From Gnetum montanum (Eukaryota; Streptophyta; Gnetopsida; Gnetales; Gnetaceae): a stretch of DNA of 51,488 nt. This document shows positions 1-11,640 of this stretch, one piece after another. The stretch is taken from assembly GCA_015680685.1 (NCBI GenBank), contig MNCI01028834.1:316710-368197 (forward strand). The letters run 5' to 3'. Positions within the stretch are counted from its first letter, which is position 1, and each line of letters starts with the position of its first letter. Below the pieces are notes generated by a model. The model did no database searches. It saw nothing but the letters and a program-made list of their open reading frames with translations, and was not told the origin of the DNA. A program made the translations under genes and the position numbers.

Positions 1-98
1 TTGTGGCGTTAAGGCATTTAGTCTACGGAGTTCGACCAGATCGCGTGTACATGCTCGTATTCATATGGTTGAGTGTAGGGGTACCTCACCACTCATCA
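1..98 (+). mobile_element. LTR 3' end fragment, element C family
   Basis: The reverse complement of this stretch aligns with the first bases of the two element C LTRs at 39698 and 48596, all beginning TGATGAGT(A/G)G. Shared blocks include the CAACCATA and GAACTCCG segments. Read on the plus strand it is therefore the last ~98 bases of an LTR, ending in ACTCATCA, and the rest lies left of the window. The following bases do not match the internal sequence next to the element C LTR at 48595, so this is more likely a 3' or solo LTR with flanking DNA than a 5' LTR. It keeps several CpGs that are lost from the LTR at 39698. Confidence 0.75.
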
Positions 99-3000
99 TA
101 CTATAATATGGAGAAAATTAGTATAGGAAATGTAGGAGCAAGATTATTATGGAAGGGCTTAATGGCCTTCATTCTAGCTAGCATCATGCAAGGGATATCT
201 ATGATTTTGTCATGAATAAAGGTGTTAGAAAACCTCACTGCACATGTGTTAATCCCATTTTCAATCTTTGATATAGGCAACAAATTCCTCCCCACTATCC
301 TGCTATAGATGAAATTAATTGGCTTGGAATATTTATTAATCTTGATACTCTTGTTAGTGGCAATTGTATAGTTAAATAGTTGTTATGTTAGTTTCTATTT
401 CTTTTGGTGTGAGATTTTCTCTTGTAGGTTTGCTCCTAAGCTAGTATGGATGCCTAATACATTTTGTAGGTCAATTAGGTTGAGGCTAGCTAGGGTATTA
501 TTTATAGAGGTGTGAAACTACTTGATTGGAAAATCCTGAACATAGTTTAAAAAGAATTTAAAAATGACCTATGAATTATATCATTCCTTAACATAGATCC
601 ACAATTGTTAATTTTTTGTTTGAATCTCATGAAAAAGTTGTTTAAGGGTGGGGTTAACTAAGACATTGGAATAGTTTACTTGGGGAACTATATCTATAGA
701 AAAAATATTTTAATATCAAAAATTTTAGGCATAAAGTAATGCCCTTTTCTATTTTGATAGAGATGTACCATTTATAGAAGTTCATGTTTCAAAATTTAGT
801 CATAGATTTCATAAAGGAAGATACAGGAAACAAAATTAAAATAGAAAAATTATGTGTTCCCTATCCCCATGGGAAAATTTATTTCTACAAAAAAACATAC
901 CTTTGAACTGAATATCAGGTTTTATACTTGAAAGTTATTTTAAACATGAGGAACTTGAGAGTCCCTCAAGGTTATTAAGAAGATTCTCAAGATGACATAC
1001 CATGAACTACTCATCACTTGAGGGGTATGTAAGAGGACTAAAGAAGTACTTTCTATTGAGACTTAAGAACACAAAGGGATGGCTTGAAGAGTGTTAAGAA
1101 AAAAATGAAAATGGTTCAATTAGAGGTATGAAAGATTCGAGAGATATTCAAGTAAGGAGAAGGAATATTGAGTGACAAGTGGATAAGGGAGTGATGGACA
1201 ATGCAGATAATGAAAAATAGTGGAGGTTATTTGTATTCAATAGTAGCATTCTTGGTAGTTAGCACACATGTGTGATGATATGTGTTCAAGATACCATAGG
1301 AGATAAAAGGAGTGGTAGCCATTAACTTCATCATTGCATCTTGTTCTCATCCCCCTAGCATGGAGAAGGTCTAGACCTTGAGAGGATCTCAAGAACTCAA
1401 GGGGGTATCATTGTTAGGGGTTAATGATGTTTTGAGGATCTAGAGAGTTTCAAGAGTGTGCTTTGAGAAGATCTATATGAGTGAAGAGGTTCTTGTGGAG
1501 TTGATAGGGTTTTACTTAAAAAAAATATATTAATGAATTTATCCAAAGTTTCTTCATCTAGCATGGTGGGTCCTGTGGTTATTTGTTTGACATGTGTGAG
1601 TTCCCTTCAACACACTTGTCAGAGGTGGTTCATGTGTTCATCAGATGAGTTGGAGTTTGTACATTTTTTGGATGTCAATAAAGACTTAGGTGAAGTTTTG
1701 CATTTTTCAATGGTTGTTGGCTAAAGGTTATGATGGGAAGCTAGTAGCTTGAGGGGGTCTCAAAAGGTGGGGATAGAATCCAAGGGTACCTAACTTATTT
1801 TGCTAGAAGAGTATTTCTTTGAAGACTCAAAAAGTAAGTTCAAGTGGAATTCTTAAGTACTAGCTCCATCCATGAGGGATTCTTGAGTTCCTTTCTTCTT
1901 ACCTAGACCAAGGATGATGGAGAAATTCAAGTGGTTCTTCAAACTTGGTGAGGGATCCTTAAATGGTTTTCCAGAAATGATGTTTTTTATTTTCATCCAA
2001 AATGAAAAACTTGTTTTGAGAGCCCTTAACTTGCCTACCTAAGTCGTGCTTAATTTGCCTTCTCTCAATGGTGCACTCCACTTATGTCTCTTTAGTGATC
2101 CCTTATTGATTTACAAACTAACTATTTTAATTTGAATAGGACTTGTGCATATGTTTTTCCTTCATTGTAGGCTATTTTTGTTATTCAATTGTCCTTTTGT
2201 TATAGTTTTTTGTTATGTTCCCTTATGATAAATAGGGTTGCAACTATGCATGAACCCCCAAGTAAGTCAATTAGTGTAGAATCCTTATTGATAAGATGTT
2301 TTCCTTCATGGTATTATTTCTTTACTGATGATTCCTAAAGTTAGTAAGGTTATTTTCTGAATTGGAGATTTTAAGTTCAAGGTTGTGGCTGAGGGTCAGA
2401 ATGTTCTTGGGATCATTATTATTAGTATCAATGAGGATGAACCTAATTATTCACCTTGTAACACAATGGAAGATGTATTATGGAAGATAGATTGTACATT
2501 GTCTTTTCAACCTTTTAAAAATATTTACACTAGGATTGTGGAAAACAAGATGCACTTTTATGTTTAAGAGTACTTTCAGTTGAAGGTGATGAATATGAAT
2601 GAAGAGGAAAATAGCATCAAGGCCCTTCAAGATGTGAATTTGGAGCATTGTGATGAATTTCAAGAGATTTACCACTATCTTTCTAACATTCATGATCTTC
2701 TATTACTATTGTAGGGACTTATTGATCTTGATTTAGCTAGTTTGTTTGTAGTTTTAGATTTTCATGACCTATGGTTCATGGGGATTGGATTACCCAACTT
2801 CAAAGTAGCTTCCATTCTAAGCTCCAAGAGTTGTCCAACCATTTGTGGAACTTATCTTTGGGGGATGAAGCAAGTTCTTATGCTCTTCGGTCATACAAAC
2901 ACTTTGGTCATCATCAGAAATTTTGATGTTTTGATCCTTCTATGTATTGTAATGGAAATTATTTAATAAAACATGCTTGATTTGTTATTATCATTATTAT

Positions 3001-3377
3001 TATTATAAGTTTTTATCCTATATGTATATATATTCATCTCTATTTTTTATAAATATGAGGATGATTCTAATCTATACTAAAAATGTATAATTATCTATGC
3101 ATGAAAAAGGTGTTTCTATTTCTCTAGTTAAGAAACTATGAAAGAAAATTTGAGTTATTCCTGATTATGATACCCAACTATGGATGATATCCCTATAAAT
3201 CCTTGCACTCAAGCCAGTTGATCCCCATAACCATAATCACTACTTTAGTTAGATATTAGATCTTAGTGATTTGTTCATATCCTACCAATCTAATAAAATT
3301 TTACCTTTTTGACATTGTAATTTACCTTATTTTTTCTACGTATGCATCTATATTCTAACTTGTAACTTTTGGTAGGT
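99..3377. other. Unassigned decayed DNA, no clear gene
   Basis: This is AT-rich DNA with scattered short reading frames and no recognised domain, apart from a weak coding-like stretch listed separately. The target duplication of element N shows that its right end was once contiguous with the DNA at 8476, so this region lies beyond the 3' end of element A and may include A's missing 3' LTR. I could not align it with the candidate 5' LTR region of A (36400-37184). Several segments with short GA-rich and AGTTC/CTCAAG motifs (about 950-1900) look like decayed LTR or leader sequence, but that is only an impression. Confidence 0.4.
2350..2714 (+). pseudogene. Unrecognised coding-like relic
   Basis: One plus-strand frame stays open for about 120 codons with only two internal stops, unusually open for this AT-rich region. 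The peptide is mixed in composition rather than low complexity: it begins around IGDFKFKVVAEGQN, has an acidic stretch (INEDEPNY), then KIDCTLSFQPFKN, and after one stop MNEEENSIKALQDVNL. I do not recognise a family. It could be a piece of a retrotransposon polyprotein, of another mobile element, or chance. Nothing upstream or downstream gives a clear context. Confidence 0.22.
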
Positions 3378-3382
3378 CTTCC
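3378..3382 (+). repeat. Target site duplication (left), element N
   Basis: CTTCC directly precedes the TGTTGACC start of the left LTR and is repeated exactly after the right LTR at 8471-8475. Five bases is the usual length for copia and gypsy insertions. Confidence 0.88.
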
Positions 3383-4482
3383 TGTTGACCTTTTGGTATG
3401 TCAAAATCTTAAGGAAAATGGAGAGCATATTTTTTTTTTTTTTTTGTGGATGATGTGTTTCTAAGACATGAATAAGAACTTAAAATGAGAATGAAGTGCT
3501 TAAGAAAGATAAGATCTATAATGAGAAGACAAAATAAAGACTACATAGGCCAAGATGAGAGCATGGACAAATATGAAGGCTACAAACCAAATGAAGATGC
3601 TTCAAGGGATGGGAAGAAGAAAAATTGATAGGAGAAAGCCTAAAAAGAAAAATCCCAAAAGTTGAGGAGACTTCTCCCAAAAATAATACACATCTCTATC
3701 CTCGAGAAGACATTTCCCTAGAGATGTCTCATAGAAGACATTCCATTTTCTAGTGAGATGTCTCATCTAAATTAAGGCCAATCTTAGGTAGATGTCGCAA
3801 CTTTGAAGAAGACACGTACACTACCCATTGGGTAGTAGCTACATGAATTTAAGGAGTTTTTGGAAACTCCAAGACTATAAGAAGATACCAAAATTCTTGG
3901 AAATTATGAAAATACTATTCACATTAGTTCAATCATTGTCTTATCCATGCTATTGTATTCTTGTTCTTCATTGTAACATAATTTGTTTGGTTGTATCTTG
4001 TATTGAGCTTCAATGAAAAGGACTTGTAAACTTAGTTACATGATTTTCTTGTATCTTTTTGTTATTTTTCTAGCCATGTAGAGTTGATATGCTTCTTATG
4101 AGCATGCATCCTCATTGAGCTTATTGGAACCTTGTAGGGTTAAGTGGTTTTGTAGCATCAAAACACTCTAAAGCATAGCTAAATTTTTGTAAATGTTGTG
4201 GGATCCTTGAAATGATAGTTTGAGTTTGTTGGAACCTTGTGGGGTTGAGTGATTTTGCAATGATGAAACACTCCAATGTAGAGATCAAAGCTTATACATG
4301 ATGTGGTGCCCTTCAAATCACATTTTATTGAGAAATAAATTCCAAAGGTGTGCACAGATTCTTTCCTTCATGTATGGAAGTAACTATGTTGGGGAACCAC
4401 ATAAAATTTTGTGTTTTTGTATGAAAGGTGAAGCTTCAATTGGGGAACTTATTCAACCCCCCTTTTATGTTCCTGATCCTCA
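3383..4482 (+). repeat. 5' LTR of element N
   Basis: It aligns along its length with 7456-8470. Landmarks in the same order in both are the TGTTGACC start, a run of GACAT/ATGTCTC boxes, TTGTATTGAGCTTCAATG, GTAGGGTTGA, two TTGTTGG-like blocks, TTCAAATCA, TTGGGGAAC, and a pyrimidine-rich end before CTCA. A 16-base T run near the start (from about 3430) is absent from the 3' LTR. Confidence 0.88.
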
Positions 4483-4484
4483 AG

Positions 4485-4500
4485 TGGTGTCAAAACTTGG
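4485..4500 (+). promoter_or_regulatory. Primer-binding site, element N
   Basis: TGGTGTCAAAACTTGG starts two bases after the LTR end. It resembles the plant initiator-Met tRNA binding site (TGGTATCAGAGC) with a few transitions, which is typical of copia elements. Confidence 0.7.
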
Positions 4501-4559
4501 TACTCTTACGTTATGTTTCAAATTTCAAAGAGTGGACTATGAAGGGAACATCCTACATA

Positions 4560-5870
4560 AAACCACCAATGTTTGATAGGTTCAATTTTTCCTATTAGAA
4601 GGAAAGGATGCAAGACTTCTTCAAGCCAATGGTGTTTCAAGTATGGGAGTTAATCCTTGATGGTTACATAGACTTGTTGATAGTGCATCAAATCCCTCAA
4701 GCCATGGAGCAAGTGGATACTAGAAGAAAGAGATAAGTTCATGTACAATTCTAAAGAAAAAGAGGGTAATAGTTTCAATCAACAAGGACCCAAAAAATCC
4801 AACTCCAAAGGTAAGAATAGAGGGAAAAATTTTTCAAATTCTAATTTTGATACTTTTTTAATAGAATGTTGGGTATGTGGTGGCAGAGTCATGTAACCAC
4901 TAAATGTCCTAGCATTGATAGGTTACAATGAAATGATAATATTGGTGTTGACATGAAATTGACTAACTTATACATAAGCTAGGATGATGAATGGAAAAGT
5001 GAAGAAGTGGTGGATAATAATTTAAAAGATTCACATCTCATCTATATGGCTTTTATAGATGATGATGCTAGTCTTTTTGATGATGATGATCAAATTAAAA
5101 CTAATGAAGAAAGGTATGACCTCTTGTATAATGAACTTCTATTTTTTCAAAATCTTTGTATAAATTTGAATAAGGAATTAACAAACAAGGATTAAGATAT
5201 CTCTTTGTTAAATATGAAATTTCTAGATCTCACAAAAGAAACCTCAAATATAAGTGTTAAGAATGAAAAAGTAACCTTGTCCTATGAGCATATTAGGAAG
5301 AACTTGTAGATGCTAAGCTTGTAAATATAAGTTTGTTCAAAGGAAACAAATCTCTTCAAATAGTTCTTGGGAAAGGAAGAAGCCCAAATGATAAAAGTGG
5401 GTTGTGATGCTATCAACAAGAATAAGTATCTACAACAATCTCATTTGCATAAGAGAGCACTTCAAACATTGAGATAACTACTAGCATTATAGGAAACCAA
5501 ATGGTAACTCCAAGTTTTGACAATTCAACAAAAAGGTTAGGTGTATTTATTGTAATAGATTTGGACATAAGAAATGGAATTACAATTTAAAATTGTATCA
5601 TATGAACACCTAGACATATTTTAAAACTTCTTGGTCTTATCCAAATGTATTTAGAAAGGTATTTGTGCAAGAGAATGGGCACAACTCAAAAGGATAACGA
5701 TGTTAGGAAAGTATGGAGAGTCAAAAGAAAAGAAGATAATTGCAAGAAAAACCTCTTCAACCAATTTGTGAAAGGGATCCAGTCATTGGAAATACAAAAA
5801 GTGTGCATAATAAGAGGTACCTCAAAAGGTGGATCTCATTGTCAAGCTCCTTAGGCACCTTCAATTTCAT
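4560..5870 (+). pseudogene. Copia gag relic of element N
   Basis: This is the nucleocapsid/capsid part of a copia polyprotein that packages element RNA. Near the start one frame reads PPMFDRFNFSY followed by KERMQDFF and WELILDGY, the usual N-terminal gag pattern (PP.FDG.NFSYWK.RM). A CCHC remnant (CWVCGG then HVTTKCPS in a shifted frame) lies near 4865-4910. An acidic linker follows (ORF 5007-5195, rich in DDDD and EE), and then a second zinc remnant reading CIYCNRFGHKKW at about 5545-5580, whose last Cys is Tyr. At 5640-5860 a basic stretch ends in a frame reading GNTKSVHNKR, where copia proteins normally approach the protease. Several stops and frame changes make it non-functional. Confidence 0.68.
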
Positions 5871-7440
5871 TAGTAAGAAAGTCATGGTAAGTTTCTATTT
5901 CATTCCTTGCTAGTTAAAATTTAAGTTATTTTTTGAATATCTTATGAATTCTTCCTATCAAAGGAAACATATATCTTAATTCATAGAAAAGGGATCAAAG
6001 TAGTATGGCTATCTCTCATGTTATCTCTTGAACTACTTAGTTGCTTACATATCTTTAAAAAATGTTTTTTAGGAATATCTAATTTTTAGAATCAAGAATG
6101 ATATTACATCCATAGATGCTACTAACATGATAATGTGGACCAATTTTTGTAAAAAAATGATGAAGAAATGCATAGTTGGATGATCAAGAAGAGAAATGTT
6201 TTATGATTTTTTCTTATTAATTTTCATCTAATGTTTTTGTCTTTCTATAAATCTTATTGGATTACTTAATATTCTTGAATAAGCAAGATTATGATAACTT
6301 AGCTTTGAGTTTTGAAAATGTTAAAGAAAAGGTAAGCACATACATAGGGGGAGCTTGGACCTCATGAATTATAATGAAGCATCAATACTTAGGAAGTTTA
6401 TGAAGATCTTCTCCAAGACATAATTCTTAAGAAGGCAACAAAAGGTATATTCATTTCGTATAAATTGAAGGTAAAAGAGAAAATTGTTTTTGATTCAATC
6501 CTTAAGATTTTTGTTATCTAAGAGTGATCATTATTTGTACAAGTATCTAGAATTAATTTGAATATATCTATATGATAGTTGACATATTATGAATATATAT
6601 TCTTTTAAGTACTTAAGTCCTCTATTGCTAAACAATTCTTACCAAGGCAAGATGAAGTACTCCCACTTCTAATCTAAAATTATGAAAGCCTCTTAGGAAG
6701 TTTTGAAGTGGATAATGTACCTGAAGCTTGCCTAAGATACATGTGATCAATATGGACATCTTAGAAATTTCTTTATCTCTTAATCTGAAAACTGATGTAT
6801 CTTTTATAAGTTGAGTATATATGCATTTGCTCATATAAAAGTTCTATGGTTATGGAAATGTATTAAGAAAATTTGATGAGTTCTTACTTGGATAATTCAT
6901 TTTTTTGATTTATCTTATTACTAGTTGTAAGGCTTCACTCCTTTTTGATGATATTAAAAACATGGAAGAACTTAACAATGACCTTAGATATCATATAGTT
7001 ATCATATATGATTGATCCATTACTTGTGGTAATCTTATCTTAGATATCATATGTGATTGTGATCTATGTGGGAAACATTGGTATGGATTAAGTAACTTTG
7101 GGATTTTATGGATATATTTGAACAAGTTTCATGAGTAACATTTATATTGAATGATACTAACTTTATGGACATACTTGATAAATACCATTGAACAACTTTG
7201 ACCTTATGATGGTATTAATGATTATCTTTCTAAATTTAGAGTTATGACATTATGATGGTACTAATGCTCTTGTTTCTAGGTTATATTGCTCATAAATGTC
7301 ATCATTCAAAAATTCACAAGTTTCTTAATGACTAATGAGTTGTGTGTTGTATTAAGAATGAACTTTTGCAATCCTTCATCATCTTTAGCTCAATTGATTT
7401 TCAAATCTACTAACCCATTTTCTTAAGTTTTGGACATCAT
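5870..7440 (+). other. Internal region of element N without pol domains
   Basis: Where integrase, RT and RNase H are expected I find no conserved motif on either strand (no DDE context, no YVDD-like box). The sequence is AT-rich with repeated short phrases such as TATGATGGTA(T/C)TAATG near 7200-7265. Either pol was deleted long ago or the family is built without it. Confidence 0.6.
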
Positions 7441-7455
7441 CGAAAAGGGGAAGAT
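7441..7455 (+). promoter_or_regulatory. Polypurine tract, element N
   Basis: CGAAAAGGGGAAGAT directly abuts the TGTTGACC start of the right LTR. A purine-rich tract at this position primes plus-strand DNA synthesis in LTR elements. Confidence 0.8.
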
Positions 7456-8470
7456 TGTTGACCTTTTGGTATGTCAAAACCTTAAGAAAAGTGAAGAGTA
7501 TAGAATGTTTGTTATGGATGATGTGTTTGTAGGACATGAAAAAGAACTTCACATGAGAACTAAGGGCTGAAGTGAAACAAGATCTACAATGATAAGATAG
7601 AGTAAAGAATACATAGGCTAAGATGACAGCATGGAAAAAATGAAGACTATAAACTAAATAAATATGCTTTAAGGGTTGGGAATAACACAAATTGATAGGA
7701 GAAAGCCTTGGAATACAAAGCTCAAAAATTGAGATGTCTCCCAAACATAGTAGATGTCTCTCTTGAATTATGGCCAATCTTAGGTAGACATCCCAACTTC
7801 AAAGAAGACTTCTACACTAGCTATTAGGTAGCCATTACACAAATTTTGAGGAATTTTTAGAAACTTCAAGGCTATAAGAAGATACCAAATTCTTGGAAAT
7901 TGTGCAAGTACTATTCACATCAAATCAATCATTGTGTTATCCATGTTATTATACTCTTGTCTTCATTATATCATCATTTTCTTAGTTGTATCTTGTATTG
8001 AGCTTCAATGACAAGGAATTGTAAATTTAGTTACATTCTTTTGTTATGTCTTTTTGTTTCTCTTATAGCCTTGTAGGGTTGATGTGCTTCTTATGAGAAG
8101 ACATTTCCATTGAGCTTGTTGGGACCTTACGGGATTAAGTAGTTTTGCAGTGTTAACACACTCTAGAGTGGAACTTAATTTTATTAAGGTTATTAGATCC
8201 TTGAATCAATGTTCTAAGCTTGTTGTTACCTTTCAAGGTTGAATGGTTTTGCAGTGACAAAACACTCTGGTGTGAAGCTTACGACTTGTATAGGGTGTGG
8301 TGTCCTTCAAATCATATGAGAAACAAAGTCTAAAAGTATGCATGGATTCTACCCTCTAAGTGTGGAAGTACCCATGTTGGGGAACCAAATAAAATTTGAT
8401 GTTTTTGTGTCATAGGTGCAATTTCAATTGGGGAACATGTTCAATCCTCCTTCTAAGTTCTTGACCATCA
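7456..8470 (+). repeat. 3' LTR of element N
   Basis: It pairs with 3383-4482 and shares its start TGTTGACCTTTTGG and the end block (TTCAAT..TCC..CT..AGTTC), and it is flanked by the polypurine tract. It is slightly shorter through several deletions, including the T run and part of the GACAT box region. Confidence 0.88.
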
Positions 8471-8475
8471 CTTCC
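8471..8475 (+). repeat. Target site duplication (right), element N
   Basis: CTTCC matches 3378-3382 exactly. Confidence 0.88.
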
Positions 8476-9540
8476 AACTGAAGGTTAGTTAGAGCACTTT
8501 ATGCTTTTGGTCTAACTTTTTATTGGCTTAAGTCCTAGTAGAGGTCTACCTTCAAATATTCTAGAATACCCTTCTAGTGACTTACCAGTCCTAGTCTTAT
8601 ACTCTGGTAATGACTACATTTAGGTATTTTGCAATACCTATCTAGTGTATTAAAGGAATACTTTTGATGTTTTAGCAAAATACATTAAAAATTAACTGTG
8701 TTGCCTTACTTATGCATATGTAGCATAATGATGCAACAAATACTAGAATGATACATTTAGGTGCTATTTGCTTCATAATGATTAATGCCTACATAGGTAT
8801 GATAATGAAGTATTCTTTTCAAGAATTTTTCTATGATTATTAAGATTTTGGCATACATTTCTTCAAGAATGTATTGATGCAGTGTTGCTTAACTAGCTAA
8901 ATAGCAAAATTACTCCTTTCCCACTTAGTTCCATGTTTTCAAGTTGTTGGTATGGTTTAATCATTGACCCATTAACTATGTAAGTGCTCCCCTCCAAGTC
9001 TTGAATTTCTAATGACCCATTCTTATTTATCCTAACTATTTTATAGGGACCTATCCATTTCTAGATGAACTTTTTGTTTTGTAGTGGTGGTACTTTAGGT
9101 TGAATAAGAAAACCTTCTCCCCTATTGAGAAAATAATTTTTCTGATTATTTTATCAAGACTAGTTTTCAATTTTTCCTTCTTGAGCTCTTTCCTAAGTAA
9201 GGTGTGCTTCCTTAGTTTATCTAGTCTGTTCATGTTTTATAATCATTATTTAAGCCCCTCATCCAAGTCAATCTCTAGTTGTTGAGCTATTTTAAGTGTT
9301 TTGATTTTAAACTTGATTAGCAATATAGGAGCCTTTTGGTAGACTAACTCATATGGAGCATGTCTCATCATATGTTTCTAGGTAATCCTATAAGCCCATA
9401 CAACCTGAGCTTTTCAGCCTAGATATTTTTCTTTATATTCACTAGTTTTGTAAGGATCCTATTGATTTCCCTATTTGATACATTTCTTTTTCCATTAGTT
9501 TTTGGGTAGTAGGATGTTCCCATTCTATGCACAATTCCAA
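8476..9540 (-). pseudogene. Gypsy element A integrase, C-terminal part
   Basis: This is the downstream half of the integrase of element A, the enzyme that inserts the element DNA. On the minus strand the segment after the catalytic core reads HRMGTSYYPKTNGK, then SNREINRILTKL, matching the HP.TNGQ.E.SNREIK.IL region around the third catalytic residue. The normal QAE triplet has become KRN, so the catalytic Glu is lost. A C-terminal barrel follows: WIGPYKIVRINKNGS, LEIQDLEG, and VNGSMIKPYQ near 8940-9060, typical of Athila-like integrases that lack a chromodomain. The matching N-terminal half lies at 30265-30935, separated by element T. After about 8930 the DNA down to 8476 is non-coding 3' sequence of A. 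Confidence 0.8.
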
Positions 9541-9586
9541 AATTGGTTAGTAGCAACTAAAATTCCTAGCTCATAAAGTGCATCCC

Positions 9587-10959
9587 TGAAACACCACCAA
9601 AGTTGCATGTTGTAGCCTTTATAATTTCCATCCCATGAAACACAAGGCTAAACTTCTCTGTAAATGTGAATACTGCAACCTATGAGATGTGATCTCACAT
9701 ACTTTATACTTTTGGTGCCAAAAAATGCCTCATAGGTGGTCAAAGCCTCATTCCCTAAGTGAGAAAAAGCCATATATTACCTATATTTGGGCTTGAGGTG
9801 GTTAAAAATGCCTTTTGGGATGTCAAAATTGGCATTTTTATGGGTTTTATTGGGGAGGGGGCTATGAAATTTTCATGCTAGAGATATCCATTGGGGGGTA
9901 TAGCTCACCTACTAGGGGTGTGGTCCACCTACTCCCAATGTTGGAAGGTATGATTTCAACCATTCATTACTCTAGCATGGCCAAGATTTCAACATGTGGA
10001 CTAACTCTAGTGAGGATTCTACATCCCAATGTTACTATTAGGATGCCCAGTGTGGATGGAAAAGGCTAGTGGGGGTGAAATTCCCATTTACTATTTTTAG
10101 TAAATAGAATGACCATGGGGGTAAAACACTTACCATACATAGTAACCCCTTAGATTTGGACATCCACCATACCTACACATAGCTAGAATTTTTAGCAATC
10201 AAATTAGAATTTGTAGCATCAATTAAGCATAATTTGTAGCCAAATTTATGACCCAAATCCTATATAAACAAAGCCTCGATAGCACATTGAGGATCCATGC
10301 TTTGCACTTTTTAGGCATAATATAGCATTTAAGAGCTCTTGCAAACTTGCATACATGCAGCCTCTTGAATCCCCTAGTGTGGAATCCCCCTGTATCCATT
10401 GTCACTCCATTACCCCCTATGAGATCTGCGAGATTTTTGTGCCTACATTGTGCATTTGGGAATAAAATTTCCTAGCATTTTTCACTTGGTTAGTCAAAAT
10501 CCCTTACACATCTCATTCCTCTACACAAACAACATTGTAGATTTGGTGTGGCAACAACAAAGGTTTGAAAGCATTAAGAGTGGCAAAACATCTAGATCAT
10601 GAAGATGATCATTGTAGCTTCAATAGACTCAAAACCCTTGCAAAAGCAAACCCCCTTATAGTAATAGACCATCTTGTACACATTTTCTATATCCTCTTTA
10701 TTTGTTTTAAAAAATAAACTCTATAGTTTCATTTGTATGCAAGTTTCTTCATTTGTTTCATTTCGATATATTTATCTTTTCAAATTTGCATTTTTGCATT
10801 TTTATTTTTGTTATTTTGTTTTGTCCACATTAGGTTCCTAGGTGATCTATAGGATCATCTAGGGCACCTTAGATTTTATTTTTTTTTGTAGAGGCCCTTG
10901 GGATCTAGGGTTAAGGCTATCATGCTAGGAATTTCTCTAGCAATCAAGATTTTTAGTCA
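9587..10959 (+). repeat. 5' LTR of element T
   Basis: It aligns with 28794-30264 throughout. Shared landmarks are TGAAACACCAC, CTTTTGG.GCCAAAAAATGCC, a GGTATAGC.CACCTACTA cluster, a TATA box, GGTTCCTAGGTGATCTA-like text and a closing TAGCAAT..AGA.TTTTAGT. The right end is approximate. Confidence 0.82.
10261..10268 (+). promoter_or_regulatory. TATA box in 5' LTR of element T
   Basis: TATATAAA sits at the same position in both LTRs (here and 29545-29552), in the shared context CCTATATAAAC.AAGCCTC. It probably sets the start of the element transcript some 30 bases downstream. Confidence 0.6.
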
Positions 10960-11640
10960 CTATATTTTTCTAGCATTAGAAGGATGACCTTCATCCAAAT
11001 TTTGCATCCAATCCTCTGTGCTCCATTGCCAACATTGCTTAATTTCTTAAAAATTCCATTTTTTTTAGTAAGAAACCTTTGAATCTTTTCAATAACCAAC
11101 ATCATCACTCATACACCTGCAATAAAAACCTCAGTGTGGAAGTTGTAGGTGTTTGGATCTTAGATTTTCACAACACCTACTATGAATCTCAAGGCTAAAG
11201 CTAGCATTGGTGCCTTGCTAAAATTATTTTCCTTGCTTTTGCAATTTAAATTTTATTTTCAAATGTTGATAGCATTGCAAAAACTTATTTACGCCTCTTT
11301 TTAGTAGTAAAATTCAACTTGTCAAAAGTAAATCCCTTATCATCAACACTACAAAGAAAGGTGTGCAATTTCTCATCTTTCCTCCTTTCTTTCCCATTTA
11401 CTTTCCTAGCATTGGTATAGTTGCCAATTGAGCATGGTTGGGGTTTGATACCCACTATTTGCCATTTTTAGTAAAGGGGTATACCCCTTTTAATAGTCAC
11501 TTACTATTTATAGCTAGTAAGATATTTTCAACTATTTTTACCATTTTTAGCCTTTATAGATTCCACTTGTTCAAATTTTCACTTTATTCAACTTTTTATA
11601 ATCCCATTAGGTCATTTTAGCACTTTTTTACCATGTTGTT
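10960..11640 (+). other. Untranslated leader of element T
   Basis: No coding pattern is visible. A primer-binding site must begin near 10957-10980 (TCACTATATTTTTCTAGC), but decay prevents assigning a tRNA. Pyrimidine-rich stretches are common. Confidence 0.45.

Larger units (their letters stand above)
3383..8470 (+). mobile_element. Non-autonomous Ty1/copia-like LTR element (N)
   Basis: This is a complete element of about 5.1 kb with two related LTRs (1100 and 1015 bp), both starting TGTTGACCTTTTGGTATGTC and ending in CA. It has a primer-binding site just inside the left LTR, a purine-rich tract abutting the right LTR, and identical CTTCC on both sides. The internal part is only about 3.0 kb. 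It contains gag-like segments with two zinc-knuckle remnants but no recognisable integrase, reverse transcriptase or RNase H. The two LTRs differ by many substitutions and indels, so the insertion is old. A related solo LTR lies at 30936-32078 on the other strand, showing the family is repeated locally. It probably depended on enzymes from a related autonomous copia element, which is inference. Confidence 0.88.

Noticed and set aside
3430-3445. T run that could be a poly(A) tail of a LINE or retrogene on the minus strand.
   Set aside because: It lies inside the 5' LTR of element N and no retrogene or LINE coding is next to it.
7385-7777. 130-codon minus-strand open frame.
   Set aside because: It spans the polypurine tract and 3' LTR start of element N, where plus-strand LTR structure explains the sequence, and it shows no domain.
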